A stretch of DNA of 64,000 nt from Arenibacter aquaticus (GTDB taxonomy: Bacteria > Bacteroidota > Bacteroidia > Flavobacteriales > Flavobacteriaceae): contig NZ_RQPJ01000002.1 in NCBI RefSeq assembly GCF_003957295.1, positions 620,001 through 684,000 of the forward strand, given 5' to 3'. This document shows positions 45,392 to 56,121 of this stretch, one piece after another. The position numbers and the translations under genes were made by a program. The notes below the pieces were generated by a model that was given only the letters and a program-made list of their open reading frames with translations, searched no databases and had not been told where the DNA came from. Each line of letters begins with the position of its first letter. Position 1 is the stretch's first letter.

Positions 45392-46489
45392 ATGAAATCC
45401 ATAGCAAGCTTTTTTCTCTATTTTATCTTATTCTGCGGTACCGCACAGGAACAGGCCATAAGACTTGGGGTTGCAGGGCTATCCCATGGGCATGTTGGCT
45501 GGATCTTGGGAAGGGAAAACAAGGAGGATGTGGTTATGGTAGGTATTGTGGAAACCGATCGCAATCTGGCTGAGAGATTGTCAAAAGCCCATGGTTTTCC
45601 CATGGAAATGGTCTTTAATACTTTGGATGAGATGATCGCAGCCGTAAAACCCGATGCCGTAGCCGGTTTTGGGAGCATATACGATCACCTGGCCATAGTA
45701 GAGGCCTGCGCACCAAAAGGCATCCATGTAATGGTAGAAAAGCCCTTGGCCGTAAGCTTGGATCACGCCAAAAAAATGAATGCCCTTGCCAAAAAACACA
45801 ACATACATTTGCTTACCAATTATGAGACTTCTTGGTACCCTACCAATGTAAAGGCCTTTGAGCTGCTGCAGCAAGGCACCATAGGTGAACTCAGAAAGGT
45901 AATTGTTAGGGACGGACACAAGGGACCTAAAAAGATTGGGGTCAGCAAGGAATTCTTGAGTTTCCTTACCGATCCGAAACTAAATGGCGGAGGGGCCATT
46001 ATGGATTTTGGGTGCTATGGGGCCAATCTAATGACTTGGATACAACAGGGTAAAAAGCCGAATAAGGTTACAGCGGTAACGCAGCAGCTTCAACCGGAAA
46101 ACAATCCAAAAGTAGACGACGATGCCACTATTATCCTATCCTACGATACGGCAATGGCTATTTTAGAACCTTCTTGGAATTGGCCCATAGGACGTAAGGA
46201 CATGGAGATCTACGGGGTAAAAGGGGTTGTTTACGTCGATAACCAGCACGACCTTAGGCTGCGTATTGCAAAAGGCTATAGTGGTTATGAGGAAGAGCAG
46301 TTTAGGTTGGAAGAAAGACCTGAACCATTTAACGACCCATTTAGTTTGTTTGCCTCTGTAATCAGGGAGGAAACAGTCCTGCCTCCCTACGATCCCTACT
46401 CCTTGGAAAATAACATGATTACCATGGAAATACTGGACGCCGCCCTTCAAAGTGCCAAAACACAGCGCAGTGCAGAACTTAAAAAATAG
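45392..46489 (+). CDS. Exported Gfo/Idh/MocA family oxidoreductase
   Basis: This 365-aa protein has an N-terminal signal peptide (MKSIASFFLYFILFCGTAQE), unusual for a nucleotide-dependent enzyme. A Rossmann domain follows (IRLGVAGLSHGHVGWILG and onward), with the EKPLAVSLDHAK motif of the Gfo/Idh/MocA family near residue 117 and a C-terminal alpha/beta domain (FGCYGANLM, then IILSYDTAMAILEPSWNW). The family oxidises or isomerises sugars or sugar derivatives with bound NAD(P). A soluble periplasmic form is plausible because several Bacteroidota members carry such signals with tight cofactor binding. The substrate is unknown. Confidence 0.87.
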   Translation: MKSIASFFLYFILFCGTAQEQAIRLGVAGLSHGHVGWILGRENKEDVVMVGIVETDRNLAERLSKAHGFPMEMVFNTLDEMIAAVKPDAVAGFGSIYDHLAIVEACAPKGIHVMVEKPLAVSLDHAKKMNALAKKHNIHLLTNYETSWYPTNVKAFELLQQGTIGELRKVIVRDGHKGPKKIGVSKEFLSFLTDPKLNGGGAIMDFGCYGANLMTWIQQGKKPNKVTAVTQQLQPENNPKVDDDATIILSYDTAMAILEPSWNWPIGRKDMEIYGVKGVVYVDNQHDLRLRIAKGYSGYEEEQFRLEERPEPFNDPFSLFASVIREETVLPPYDPYSLENNMITMEILDAALQSAKTQRSAELKK

Positions 46490-46629
46490 CCCTACCAAAC
46501 ATATCCATAAAAATAAAGCAAAATTTTTGTGTTTTATGGTGCCTCAAGCTGTCTTTCCCAGTGGCTTATAATGCCCAATTTCCCCCTTGTTTTTATAACC
46601 TTAAAACCAATGGAGATCTCTTTTTAAGC

Positions 46630-47151
46630 TTAACTTTTTATCCATTTGTAGTTATGGGGCACTCTAGCATCCAACAGATCCACCTTTAAGGATTTGGCAG
46701 TGTTTTCCCCCATAGCAAACGTGCTTTCCATATGGCTACTTTCATATACGGTAAAGCTTTTGTTTCCTGTTAACCACAAATTCACCTCATAGGTATGGGA
46801 ACCGTCCTTTTTTAATTGCCTAAACACCGATACGTACGCTACATTTGGTAGTTGTTTCCAACTACCTACCTTGATAGGGCCAACGGAATACTCCGTTTTA
46901 TAGGTGTTGTCTTTTAGATTAAAATAAATACTTTTTACCGAGGAGAACACTACTCCCTGTGCAGCACATATAATAGCGCTATAGCACAGCTTCACATTCC
47001 ATCTATTGTCTATCCCTGCCTTTGGAAACAGCTCATAACCAAAAAAGAAGGTGGCCAGTAAAAGTACGGCCAAGGTATAGCATGCCGCAGCCAATAGGGT
47101 CTGCCATAGCGGACGGACCCCTTCCGTAATAATTACATTCTTGTTTCCCAT
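46630..47151 (-). CDS. Membrane protein of unknown function (PH-like domain possible)
   Basis: This 173-aa protein starts at the ATG at 47151 (MGNKNVIITEGVRPLWQTLL). An upstream ATG at 47175 lies inside a terminator-like hairpin and is less likely. Two hydrophobic segments (around residues 17-38 and 55-72) are followed by a soluble, strand-rich region (YKTEYSVGPIKVGSWKQLPN, YVSVFRQLKK) that looks like a small PH-like beta fold. No family is recognised with confidence. It lies downstream of atpC on the same strand, but the hairpin between them argues against cotranscription. Confidence 0.7.
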   Translation of the reverse strand: MGNKNVIITEGVRPLWQTLLAAACYTLAVLLLATFFFGYELFPKAGIDNRWNVKLCYSAIICAAQGVVFSSVKSIYFNLKDNTYKTEYSVGPIKVGSWKQLPNVAYVSVFRQLKKDGSHTYEVNLWLTGNKSFTVYESSHMESTFAMGENTAKSLKVDLLDARVPHNYKWIKS

Positions 47152-47164
47152 TGGTGTTAAAACG

Positions 47165-47195
47165 ACAAAAGTCATACAATTTGTATGACTTTTGT
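47165..47195. terminator. Perfect inverted repeat downstream of atpC
   Basis: ACAAAAGTCATACAA (47165-47179) and TTGTATGACTTTTGT (47181-47195) pair over 15 bp with a one-base nominal loop. The arms carry their own A and T runs, so the hairpin can act in either direction. It lies 23 bases beyond the atpC stop and just before the start of the membrane-protein gene, and probably terminates the atpD-atpC transcript. Confidence 0.75.
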
Positions 47196-47217
47196 TAATT
47201 TATATATTGGATAGGCC

Positions 47218-47496
47218 TTAGTCTGCCAAAACAATAACCTTATTGTTTTTCATCTCAACAGTACCACTGCTAATTGCCAATACTGTATCGCCATTGGATG
47301 CCTTTGAGAATTTTTCCTCATGAGCTCCATCCAATTCCACATTTCCTTTGATCTTTACATTACCCGCCTGTAGTATAGAAACAATAGGGGCATGATTGTT
47401 CAACATTTGAAATTCACCGTCTACTCCGGGTAGCGTTACGGCTGTAACCTCTCCTGCAAATAGGGTTGCTTCTGGTGATACAATTTCTAGATACAT
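47218..47496 (-). CDS. atpC: F1Fo-ATP synthase epsilon subunit
   Basis: This 92-aa protein matches the N-terminal beta-sandwich of AtpC: MYLEIVSPEATLFAGEVTAV, LPGVDGEFQMLNNHAPIVSI and AISSGTVEMKNNKVIVLAD. The C-terminal helical hairpin of the longer E. coli form is absent, as usual for Bacteroidota epsilon subunits. It acts in the F1 central stalk at the cytoplasmic face. It follows atpD by 74 bases on the same strand. Confidence 0.95.
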   Translation of the reverse strand: MYLEIVSPEATLFAGEVTAVTLPGVDGEFQMLNNHAPIVSILQAGNVKIKGNVELDGAHEEKFSKASNGDTVLAISSGTVEMKNNKVIVLAD

Positions 47497-47570
47497 ATTA
47501 TTTAAATATTTAGTATTGGGTATTCTTGGATACAGTAATTAGGCAACTGTATGGAACGCCCTTTACCAGT

Positions 47571-49097
<1,527 letters not shown>

Positions 49098-49154
49098 TTA
49101 CTGATATCTTTAAATTAAAAACACCGCATACTTACCGCTTTGTTTTTAAGGCTG

Positions 49155-49162
49155 CAAAGATA
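49155..49162 (-). promoter_or_regulatory. Candidate promoter of atpD-atpC (-7 element)
   Basis: CAAAGATA on the + strand reads TATCTTTG on the minus strand, an exact TANNTTTG match. It lies 75 bases before the atpD start, and GAAA (TTTC on the minus strand, one mismatch to TTTG) lies 19 bases beyond it at 49182-49185, the usual -33 distance. It is the best-supported promoter in the window. Confidence 0.55.
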
Positions 49163-49209
49163 TGTTTTACTTCTTAAAACGGAAACTACTTTTTCCTTTT
49201 TTTACCAAT

Positions 49210-49242
49210 AAAAATGGCATCAATTCTTTTGATGCCATTTTT
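49210..49242. terminator. Hairpin terminator after the TonB-dependent receptor gene
   Basis: AAAAATGGCATCAA (49210-49223) pairs exactly with TTGATGCCATTTTT (49229-49242) around a 5-base loop. The A and T runs at the outer ends make it a good intrinsic terminator for the leftward receptor gene, which stops at 49274. Confidence 0.8.
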
Positions 49243-49273
49243 TGGATAGATTTTTTAAGTAAATTTTGTATGC

Positions 49274-52084
49274 CTATGGATTTATGGTCCAGGATAAATA
49301 ATATTGTGATCCAATATATCCTGTACCAAAGGCGGTATTGTACTCATCTCCCAGAACATTGGAAGCTCCCAATTTAAAAGCAGATTTAATACTTGCCGCC
49401 TTATAACTAACTTGGGCATCCACAACATGGTAGGCCGGTATTTGCCCGTCACCAAAGGTAGCCTGCCATAAATAGGTATCACTCCATCGCCAAGCCACAT
49501 TAAATCCAAAGTTCTTAAACAATTCAGTATTGCCAAAAGTGGCCTTCACCTTATGTTCCGGGGTATTAAAATTGGTTACGAAGTCAGGATCCTGTGATTG
49601 GTCAAAGTCCAATTTTGCATAGGTATAGTTCATTCCCAGATCATAATTGCCCCATATTTTAGTATTGATTCCCAGGGCTGCACCATAAGAGTTTACCTTG
49701 GCATCCGTATTGGTATAGGCTTGGTAGCCCTGCCAATCGCCATTGGCCAGTGCCACGATGGCAGCAGGAAGCGGACCGCCTGGTGTTGGAACTGTTTGGG
49801 TTAATTGTACGTCACCATAAAATGGTACTACCACATTCTCTCCAGATAAAAAGTTCTTATATGAATTGTAATAGGCGCTAACATCCAAGGTTACCTTATT
49901 CAATTTTCCCCTATACCCTAATTCATAGGAAGTAACCTGTTCTGGTTTAACCATTTCCGGATTGGCCACTACCAGGTCGGCAGGGTTCTGACTCTCTGAA
50001 AAAGCGGTGGCCGAAGCTGCAGAAAAAGAGTTATTGTACACCCCTTCACCTGTAAAGTTCAAGGTAGGTGTTCCAAGAATGGCCGTACCTGTAGGACTCA
50101 AATCAAAAGTCCTTACTTCCCTGGCAGGATTATCAGGTGCGCTACCTACTAGAATACCCCTTCCTGCATTCAACCCAATATATAGGTCTTGGGTGGTAGG
50201 ATTCCTAAACCCGGTTTGATAGGAGGCCCTTATATTATGGTTGCCACTTTCCCCGGCAGTATACCCCAAGGATAGCCTTGGTGAGAAAAACCCATCAAAT
50301 AGTTCGGATTTATCATAACGCAGGGAAGCGGTTAGTTTTAATCGGTCTTCCTCCATAAATTTCTTTTGAACCTGTGTATATAGACCGTATTCGGAATAGG
50401 TTATGGGACCGCTGGCATCGGTATAAATAGTACCAAAGGAATTTAGTCTGTATTGTCTATACGAGCCGCCTAACTGAATTTCGGCAAAGTCTATTAAATG
50501 ACCCAAATTGTAGTTGGCATCTGCGTGATAGAATTTGGAATTATCCTGAAATTTGGATCCACTGGTTAGATCCGGGTTCGTGGTAACGCGGTTAAAGGCG
50601 CTTTCAAATTCTGCTGTTCCGGGAATTAAGCGACCTGTATCTGCGGCCTGTCTTGCCAATATATGCGCTTGATCCGATGGCACACTTTGTGAAACTGCAC
50701 CCACATAAGTGCCCACATACTGCCCAAACCAAGTGCTGTTGTCTTTCCATAAATTATTAATGTTTATGCCCGTAAACACCATATCATAGGAATCACCGGC
50801 CTTGTCCTCGTTTAAATAGCCGCGAATGAAAAAATTATCATTTCTGATTTCAAATTTGTGCTGTTGCATGAAAAAATTATCAATGGCATATCTGTTGGTA
50901 CCTTGATATATGGTACTTCCTTTCCCTACCTTCCCTACATAGGAAAGCTCAAGATCATTTCCCCAAGGACGATAGTACAAGCCCCAGTCGGCTTTTATAC
51001 TTTCTGCCTTATAATCCGTTAGGGCCGCTTCATCATAACCGGTTCTGCTAATTACCTGTGAAGGGATCAAGGCTACTGCTGCGGGGTTTAGCAAACCCTT
51101 ATCCACAAGCTGAGCAGCAACTACTTGCATGTTTTCCGAGGCTTCATCCCCATAAACGTTAATACCGTCATAGTCTGTGGATGCCCTTGTTGCCCCTCCG
51201 CCTTGTTTTCCGGCCGTATCATTGGCCGCCCAATCTGTACCTTTTAAATAGGCAAAATTGACCTTACCGGCAAATTTATCACTGAACTTGTGCGCCGCTC
51301 TGATTCCAAAATCGGTATAGGCATTGTCCCCGGCCGCTTCCTGTGAGGTAAGTCCCCTTTTAAAATAAGCGCTGATACCAGGATGATCAAATGCGCTTTT
51401 GCTTCGCATAAAAAGAATCCCGTTAAAGGCATTGGCCCCATATAGGGCAGAAGAAGCTCCAGGAAGCAATTCCACACTTTGAACATCGGTTTCAATCATC
51501 CCCAGCAAGTTTCCCATGGGGAAGTTGAGCGCAGGGGTGGAATTGTCCATTCCGTCTATCAATTGCATAAAACGCGTATTGGCAAAGGTGGCAAAACCCC
51601 TGGTGTTTATGGCCTTAAACGTTAAACTGTTGGTGTTGATGTCTACCCCTTTTAAATTTTCCAGCCCATCATAAAAATCTGCCGAAGCAGTATTTTGGAT
51701 GTCACGTAGACCAAAACGTTCTACCGTAACCGGGGACTCAAAAATACGTTCTGGGGTTCTTGAGGCAGATATCACCACCTCATCCAAACTAGTTTGCTCC
51801 TCATTCATTACTATGGCAAGGGTCTGATTGTTCTGGGTAACTTCTGCAGTGGTGGCATTAAAGCCAATACTGCTTATGGTCAAGGTGAATGGAGGGAGTT
51901 CCGAAGTGTTCAGGATAAAGTTGCCATCAAAATCGGAAACCGTACCAATGGCCTTGCCAGAAATCACAATGTTGGCCCCAGGGATGGGGTCGTTGTTCTG
52001 ATCTACAACATTCCCAGTTATGGTCGTTTGGGAATAGGTTACAAGACCAAACATTAAAAAGATTAATACAAGAGAATTTCTCAT
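49274..52084 (-). CDS. TonB-dependent receptor with carboxypeptidase-D-like domain
   Basis: This 936-aa protein starts at the ATG at 52084 with a signal peptide (MRNSLVLIFLMFGLVTYSQ). An in-frame start at 52258 would add 58 residues lying over the glmS terminator and is not used. The N-terminal domain (TITGNVVDQNNDPIPGANIV) is followed by a plug (LDEVVISASRTPERIFESPV, then LPGASSALYGANAFNGILFM) and a barrel ending QYYLSWTINP. No SusD partner follows. It imports a nutrient through the outer membrane; the ligand (iron complex, vitamin or sugar) is unknown. It lies downstream of glmS after a strong terminator. Confidence 0.95.
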   Translation of the reverse strand: MRNSLVLIFLMFGLVTYSQTTITGNVVDQNNDPIPGANIVISGKAIGTVSDFDGNFILNTSELPPFTLTISSIGFNATTAEVTQNNQTLAIVMNEEQTSLDEVVISASRTPERIFESPVTVERFGLRDIQNTASADFYDGLENLKGVDINTNSLTFKAINTRGFATFANTRFMQLIDGMDNSTPALNFPMGNLLGMIETDVQSVELLPGASSALYGANAFNGILFMRSKSAFDHPGISAYFKRGLTSQEAAGDNAYTDFGIRAAHKFSDKFAGKVNFAYLKGTDWAANDTAGKQGGGATRASTDYDGINVYGDEASENMQVVAAQLVDKGLLNPAAVALIPSQVISRTGYDEAALTDYKAESIKADWGLYYRPWGNDLELSYVGKVGKGSTIYQGTNRYAIDNFFMQQHKFEIRNDNFFIRGYLNEDKAGDSYDMVFTGININNLWKDNSTWFGQYVGTYVGAVSQSVPSDQAHILARQAADTGRLIPGTAEFESAFNRVTTNPDLTSGSKFQDNSKFYHADANYNLGHLIDFAEIQLGGSYRQYRLNSFGTIYTDASGPITYSEYGLYTQVQKKFMEEDRLKLTASLRYDKSELFDGFFSPRLSLGYTAGESGNHNIRASYQTGFRNPTTQDLYIGLNAGRGILVGSAPDNPAREVRTFDLSPTGTAILGTPTLNFTGEGVYNNSFSAASATAFSESQNPADLVVANPEMVKPEQVTSYELGYRGKLNKVTLDVSAYYNSYKNFLSGENVVVPFYGDVQLTQTVPTPGGPLPAAIVALANGDWQGYQAYTNTDAKVNSYGAALGINTKIWGNYDLGMNYTYAKLDFDQSQDPDFVTNFNTPEHKVKATFGNTELFKNFGFNVAWRWSDTYLWQATFGDGQIPAYHVVDAQVSYKAASIKSAFKLGASNVLGDEYNTAFGTGYIGSQYYLSWTINP

Positions 52085-52250
52085 ACTTTTTTGAGTTAAT
52101 TTATCATTAGTATTTAGTAATATATCACGTATCCAATATACATTAATTTTCAAATTAACAATAGCAAAATCAAATAAATTATGCATGCATAATATTTTTT
52201 GTTCAAAATTTAACATATTATATTGCATTTTTGACAAAATTAAACAAAAA

Positions 52251-52294
52251 AAATCCATGAATCAGAAGCCAAAAAGGCTGCAATTCATGGATTT
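52251..52294 (-). terminator. Intrinsic terminator of glmS
   Basis: AAATCCATGAAT (52251-52262) pairs with ATTCATGGATTT (52283-52294), extended by AGCC/GGCT around an AAAAA loop. On the minus strand the stem is followed by a T-rich run (from the A-run at 52245-52253). It starts 24 bases beyond the glmS stop. Confidence 0.85.
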
Positions 52295-52318
52295 AACCAA
52301 TGTTTTAGGGTGCTTCCC

Positions 52319-54166
52319 TTACTCTACTGTCACCGACTTGGCCAAATTACGGGGCTGATCTACATTACAACCTCTCATCACGGCAATGTGGTAGGATAAT
52401 AGTTGCAAAGGAATAGTAGTTAGCAGTGGGGTAAGGCTTTCCAAGGTTTCAGGAATTTCTATAACATGGTCTGCCAATTCTTTAACCTGCACATCTCCTT
52501 CTGTAACCACGGCTATAATTTTACCTTTCCTGGATTTAATTTCTTGGATGTTGCTCACCACTTTTTCATAATGTCCTTTGTTGGTGGCTATTACCACAAC
52601 CGGCATATGCTCATCAATAAGTGCTATAGGTCCGTGCTTCATTTCTGCTGCGGGGTAACCTTCGGCATGGATATAGCTGATTTCCTTTAGTTTAAGGGCG
52701 CCTTCCAATGCAACCGGGAAGTTGTAGCCTCTGCCCAAATACAAGCAATTGGCCGAATCTTTATACACCTCCGAGATTATTTCTACCAAGGGATTGGAAA
52801 GCAAAGCTTTTTCTACCTTTGATGGAATATTCTCCAATTCTGTTAAAAACTCGTGGAAACGCGTTGTATTGAAAACTCCTTTTTCCTTTGCCAATTTCAA
52901 GGCCAATAGGGTTAGCACCGTAATCTGTGTGGTAAATGCCTTTGTGGAGGCCACACCAATTTCCGGTCCCGCATGGGTATAGGCTCCGGCATTGGTCTCC
53001 CGGGCTATTGAAGAACCTACTACATTACAGACCCCAAATACAAAAGCTCCTTTTTCCTTGGCCAGTTTTATGGCTGCCAAGGTATCTGCTGTTTCCCCAG
53101 ATTGGGAAATGGCAATTAGCACATCCTTGTCCGTAATTACGGGATTTCTATACCTAAACTCCGAGGCATATTCTACTTCAACCGGAATTCTGGCCAAGTC
53201 CTCAAAGATATATTCTGCTACAAGCCCGGCATGCCAGGAGGTACCACAGGCAACAATAATGATTCTATTGGCATTTAAAAACTTTTCCAAATTCTGATCA
53301 ATACCGGCCATCTTAATGGTCCCGTCATTTGCTAGGAGTCGCCCCCTAAAAGTATCCAAAATAGCTCTCGGCTGCTCATAGATCTCCTTTAGCATAAAGT
53401 GATCAAAACCTCCTTTTTCTATTTCCTCCAGGTTTAACTTTAATTCCTGTATAGACGGATAGGCTATGGCATCATCCTTTATTTTTCGTAATTTAATTTC
53501 TTTGCCCAATCGTATTACCGCCATTTCCTCATCTTCCAAATAAATGGCATTATTGGTAAACTCAATAAATGGTGATGCATCCGAGGCAACAAAGAATTCA
53601 TTGTCACCCACCCCAATAGCTAAGGGGCTACCTAATTTGGCTACGACAATCTCATCTGGTTTTTGCTTGTCAAAGACAGCAATAGCATAAGCCCCAACCA
53701 CCTGATTTAAGGCTATTTGAACTGCCTTGCCCAGCTTTACGCCTTCTTGGCGCTTTACCTCCTCTATGAGGTTTACCAATACCTCGGTATCTGTTTCAGA
53801 AGAAAAAGTATAGCCTCTATTAATAAGTTCCTTTTTAATGGAATCATAGTTTTCAATGATACCATTATGGATAATTACCAATTCGCCAGAATTGGAATAA
53901 TGGGGATGGGAATTTATGTCATTGGGTACCCCATGAGTGGCCCATCTAGTATGTCCTATTCCCAATTTTCCCTCCAGGGAAATGGTGCTTTTGGATTTAT
54001 TATTTAAATCCTCTACTTTACCCTTGGTCTTTGCTAAATTTATATTGTTGCCGTCATACAATGCTATTCCGGCACTATCGTACCCCCTGTATTCCAGCCT
54101 TTGAAGTCCTTTTATAATAACAGGATAAGCGTCCCTGTGTCCTAAATACCCTACAATTCCACACAT
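52319..54166 (-). CDS. glmS: Glutamine--fructose-6-phosphate aminotransferase (isomerizing)
   Basis: This 615-aa protein has the N-terminal nucleophile Cys2 (MCGIVGYLGHRDAYPVIIKG), the GHTRWATHG glutaminase motif near residue 72, and two SIS domains (ACGTSWHAGLVAEYIFEDL; YLGRGYNFPVALEGALKLKE). It makes glucosamine-6-phosphate for peptidoglycan and lipid A. The C-terminus PRNLAKSVTVE is canonical. It lies downstream of the DUF4270 gene on the same strand, with a 126-bp gap that holds an inverted repeat. No glmS ribozyme core was recognised. Confidence 0.98.
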   Translation of the reverse strand: MCGIVGYLGHRDAYPVIIKGLQRLEYRGYDSAGIALYDGNNINLAKTKGKVEDLNNKSKSTISLEGKLGIGHTRWATHGVPNDINSHPHYSNSGELVIIHNGIIENYDSIKKELINRGYTFSSETDTEVLVNLIEEVKRQEGVKLGKAVQIALNQVVGAYAIAVFDKQKPDEIVVAKLGSPLAIGVGDNEFFVASDASPFIEFTNNAIYLEDEEMAVIRLGKEIKLRKIKDDAIAYPSIQELKLNLEEIEKGGFDHFMLKEIYEQPRAILDTFRGRLLANDGTIKMAGIDQNLEKFLNANRIIIVACGTSWHAGLVAEYIFEDLARIPVEVEYASEFRYRNPVITDKDVLIAISQSGETADTLAAIKLAKEKGAFVFGVCNVVGSSIARETNAGAYTHAGPEIGVASTKAFTTQITVLTLLALKLAKEKGVFNTTRFHEFLTELENIPSKVEKALLSNPLVEIISEVYKDSANCLYLGRGYNFPVALEGALKLKEISYIHAEGYPAAEMKHGPIALIDEHMPVVVIATNKGHYEKVVSNIQEIKSRKGKIIAVVTEGDVQVKELADHVIEIPETLESLTPLLTTIPLQLLSYHIAVMRGCNVDQPRNLAKSVTVE

Positions 54167-54203
54167 AACTTTAAAGATTAATCATTAAAATAGAAAAAGG
54201 TTC

Positions 54204-54233
54204 TATGTAACAAATGTAGCATCTTGTTACATA
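54204..54233. repeat. Inverted repeat between the DUF4270 gene and glmS
   Basis: TATGTAACAA (54204-54213) and TTGTTACATA (54224-54233) form a perfect 10-bp stem with a 10-base loop, 37 bases upstream of the glmS start. It could be an operator-like site, a leader hairpin or a weak terminator. It has no T-run. Confidence 0.5.
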
Positions 54234-54292
54234 AAACCCCTTAAGTTTTAGATAATTAACGAAAAAAGCCTTTAAGTGGTATTTTTCTAAAT

Positions 54293-56116
54293 TTAGTTGG
54301 CTTTGGTATAAAATATTTCCAGCTTCAACTTTTTGTCTTCCATACCACTAGGTAAATTGTTACTTCCGTAAAGCACGGTACCTAGGGGATTTACAGTTGA
54401 CATTACAGGCACATTGTCTTCCTCGCCGTTGGCCATCATGGCCTTATTGGTGGCGGTAATCCTAATATCGGATGTCACCGTTAGATTCAAGGTGGCATTC
54501 GTAGAATCGCGCACTATAATATCGTTGATATGATTAGTGATCTTTACTTTATAAGACTGACCCTTTCCATTCTCCTCATTGAGGCCCCCGTCATAATTGG
54601 TAATATTCCCATCGCTAAAATCCTGTTCAGTCTCCAAGAACTGATTGTAAACGGAAGTATTGGTGTTATCCTTATACAAGTACAGTTTTGAAGGCTCTAT
54701 TTGGGTTCCTGCGGCATCCAAGGTGCTGCGATCAACATAAAACACCAAGTTGGCTTCGTTGATGATCCAATTACCTTGTTTTATTTGATTGATAATTTCT
54801 GCACCGCCAGATTCATCAAAAAGTTTTATCTGTGCATAACTACCGGCTCCACCTTTTAAATATATCTTGGAAGCGTTCTCTCCGGTATCCATACTGTTTT
54901 CAATTTCTGCTGGATAGGCCTCATTAACAAAACTATTCACAGCATTGCCAATAGTTGCGCCAGTACTACTGTCCCGTCTTGTAAAGTACAGCACAAAATC
55001 CCTCTCATTATCTATTACAGTGCTATCTGTGGAACTGGTTACGCTTTTATAATTGTAGTTTATGGTGATATTTCCTTGTGTAAGATCCAAAAGCAATAAA
55101 ATATCGTCTGGAACGGATAAATGTACTCCCCGGAAAAATTCGGAAAAATTGGCCTGACTCAGCAATTCTGAAGATCCCTCTTTATCCAAGATATTTTCTT
55201 GAAAAAAAGCGTTGTTCAACTTAACGCGTATTCCTGGAGCCAATCTTGTAGGGGCTTCTTCCGATTCGTCTACATCTTCTGTCTCCGGGTCATCTTCCTG
55301 AAATATCAATTCCTCCACATTGGTAATTTCAACTGGTCCGTCAAACAGTACATCGGACACAAAATCTGGAGAAAACCTTTGGGAAGAATAATACTGTTGT
55401 GCTTCCTGAAAATTACTGTTGGGGTCCAAGTCCCTTAAAAAATAAGTAGATCTTTCTACCTTAAAGTTAAAGGGTATGTCCCTATTGCCGTATATGCTAT
55501 CCAAATCATATTTAACAGGAAATCTATTTGGGGAAGTCTCCGCATCCTCAGCGTCATTGGTTCCGTCCCCATCGGTATCCTTGTTCAATGGATCGGTGCC
55601 CAAAGACTGTTCTTGCACATCGGTTAGACCATCCCCATCGGTATCACTATTGGCATCATCCGGATCCGCATCGTATTCGTCTGCAACACCATCCAGATCC
55701 CTATCGCCCTTTGGATTTGTCAGGAACGGTATAAATAGAGTAACTTCATTTACCGTTTCCTCTTCTTTGATGGTCATGGTACTGGAATCCGTATCGGCAG
55801 TTTCCTCAACGGATGCAGTGTAATTGCCAAAAGTAGGATTGGCTGAGGACAATTGTACCTGTGTAGTGATACTTGCCTCCGTTTTGCCGTAAATGGGATC
55901 ATTGAAGTTCCCTATTTGATATACTGGAAGTTTATTGGTCCGTACTGCCTCTATTTTCTTGTTATAAGCGAAAACATCATATTCGGCCCTATTGGCGGTA
56001 AATGGTTCACCACCTACCACACCAGCACCAATGGTGGTAATATCCTCCTCGCAAGACACTGCAAGCAGCAGCATAGCCAACAAAGTAGGCCATCTTAATC
56101 CTTTCAGTAAGTTCAT
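54293..56116 (-). CDS. DUF4270 lipoprotein with thrombospondin type 3-like calcium repeats
   Basis: This 607-aa lipoprotein has Cys22 in [15 protein letters not shown]. The body belongs to DUF4270, with landmarks [40 protein letters not shown], and a C-terminal region [20 protein letters not shown]. Within it (residues 137-192) are calcium-type D-x-D-x-D-G repeats, [33 protein letters not shown] and [16 protein letters not shown], as in thrombospondin type 3. It is expected on the outer membrane or cell surface. It follows the glycogen-synthase-like gene by 5 bases. The family function is unknown. Confidence 0.85.
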   Translation of the reverse strand: MNLLKGLRWPTLLAMLLLAVSCEEDITTIGAGVVGGEPFTANRAEYDVFAYNKKIEAVRTNKLPVYQIGNFNDPIYGKTEASITTQVQLSSANPTFGNYTASVEETADTDSSTMTIKEEETVNEVTLFIPFLTNPKGDRDLDGVADEYDADPDDANSDTDGDGLTDVQEQSLGTDPLNKDTDGDGTNDAEDAETSPNRFPVKYDLDSIYGNRDIPFNFKVERSTYFLRDLDPNSNFQEAQQYYSSQRFSPDFVSDVLFDGPVEITNVEELIFQEDDPETEDVDESEEAPTRLAPGIRVKLNNAFFQENILDKEGSSELLSQANFSEFFRGVHLSVPDDILLLLDLTQGNITINYNYKSVTSSTDSTVIDNERDFVLYFTRRDSSTGATIGNAVNSFVNEAYPAEIENSMDTGENASKIYLKGGAGSYAQIKLFDESGGAEIINQIKQGNWIINEANLVFYVDRSTLDAAGTQIEPSKLYLYKDNTNTSVYNQFLETEQDFSDGNITNYDGGLNEENGKGQSYKVKITNHINDIIVRDSTNATLNLTVTSDIRITATNKAMMANGEEDNVPVMSTVNPLGTVLYGSNNLPSGMEDKKLKLEIFYTKAN

Positions 56117-56121
56117 TTAGA

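Noticed and set aside
52085-52258. N-terminal extension of the TonB receptor by 58 residues
   Set aside because: It would overlap the glmS terminator and put non-signal sequence before a clear signal peptide.
54167-54292. Possible glmS ribozyme upstream of glmS
   Set aside because: Only a simple inverted repeat is seen, and this ribozyme class is not expected in Bacteroidota.
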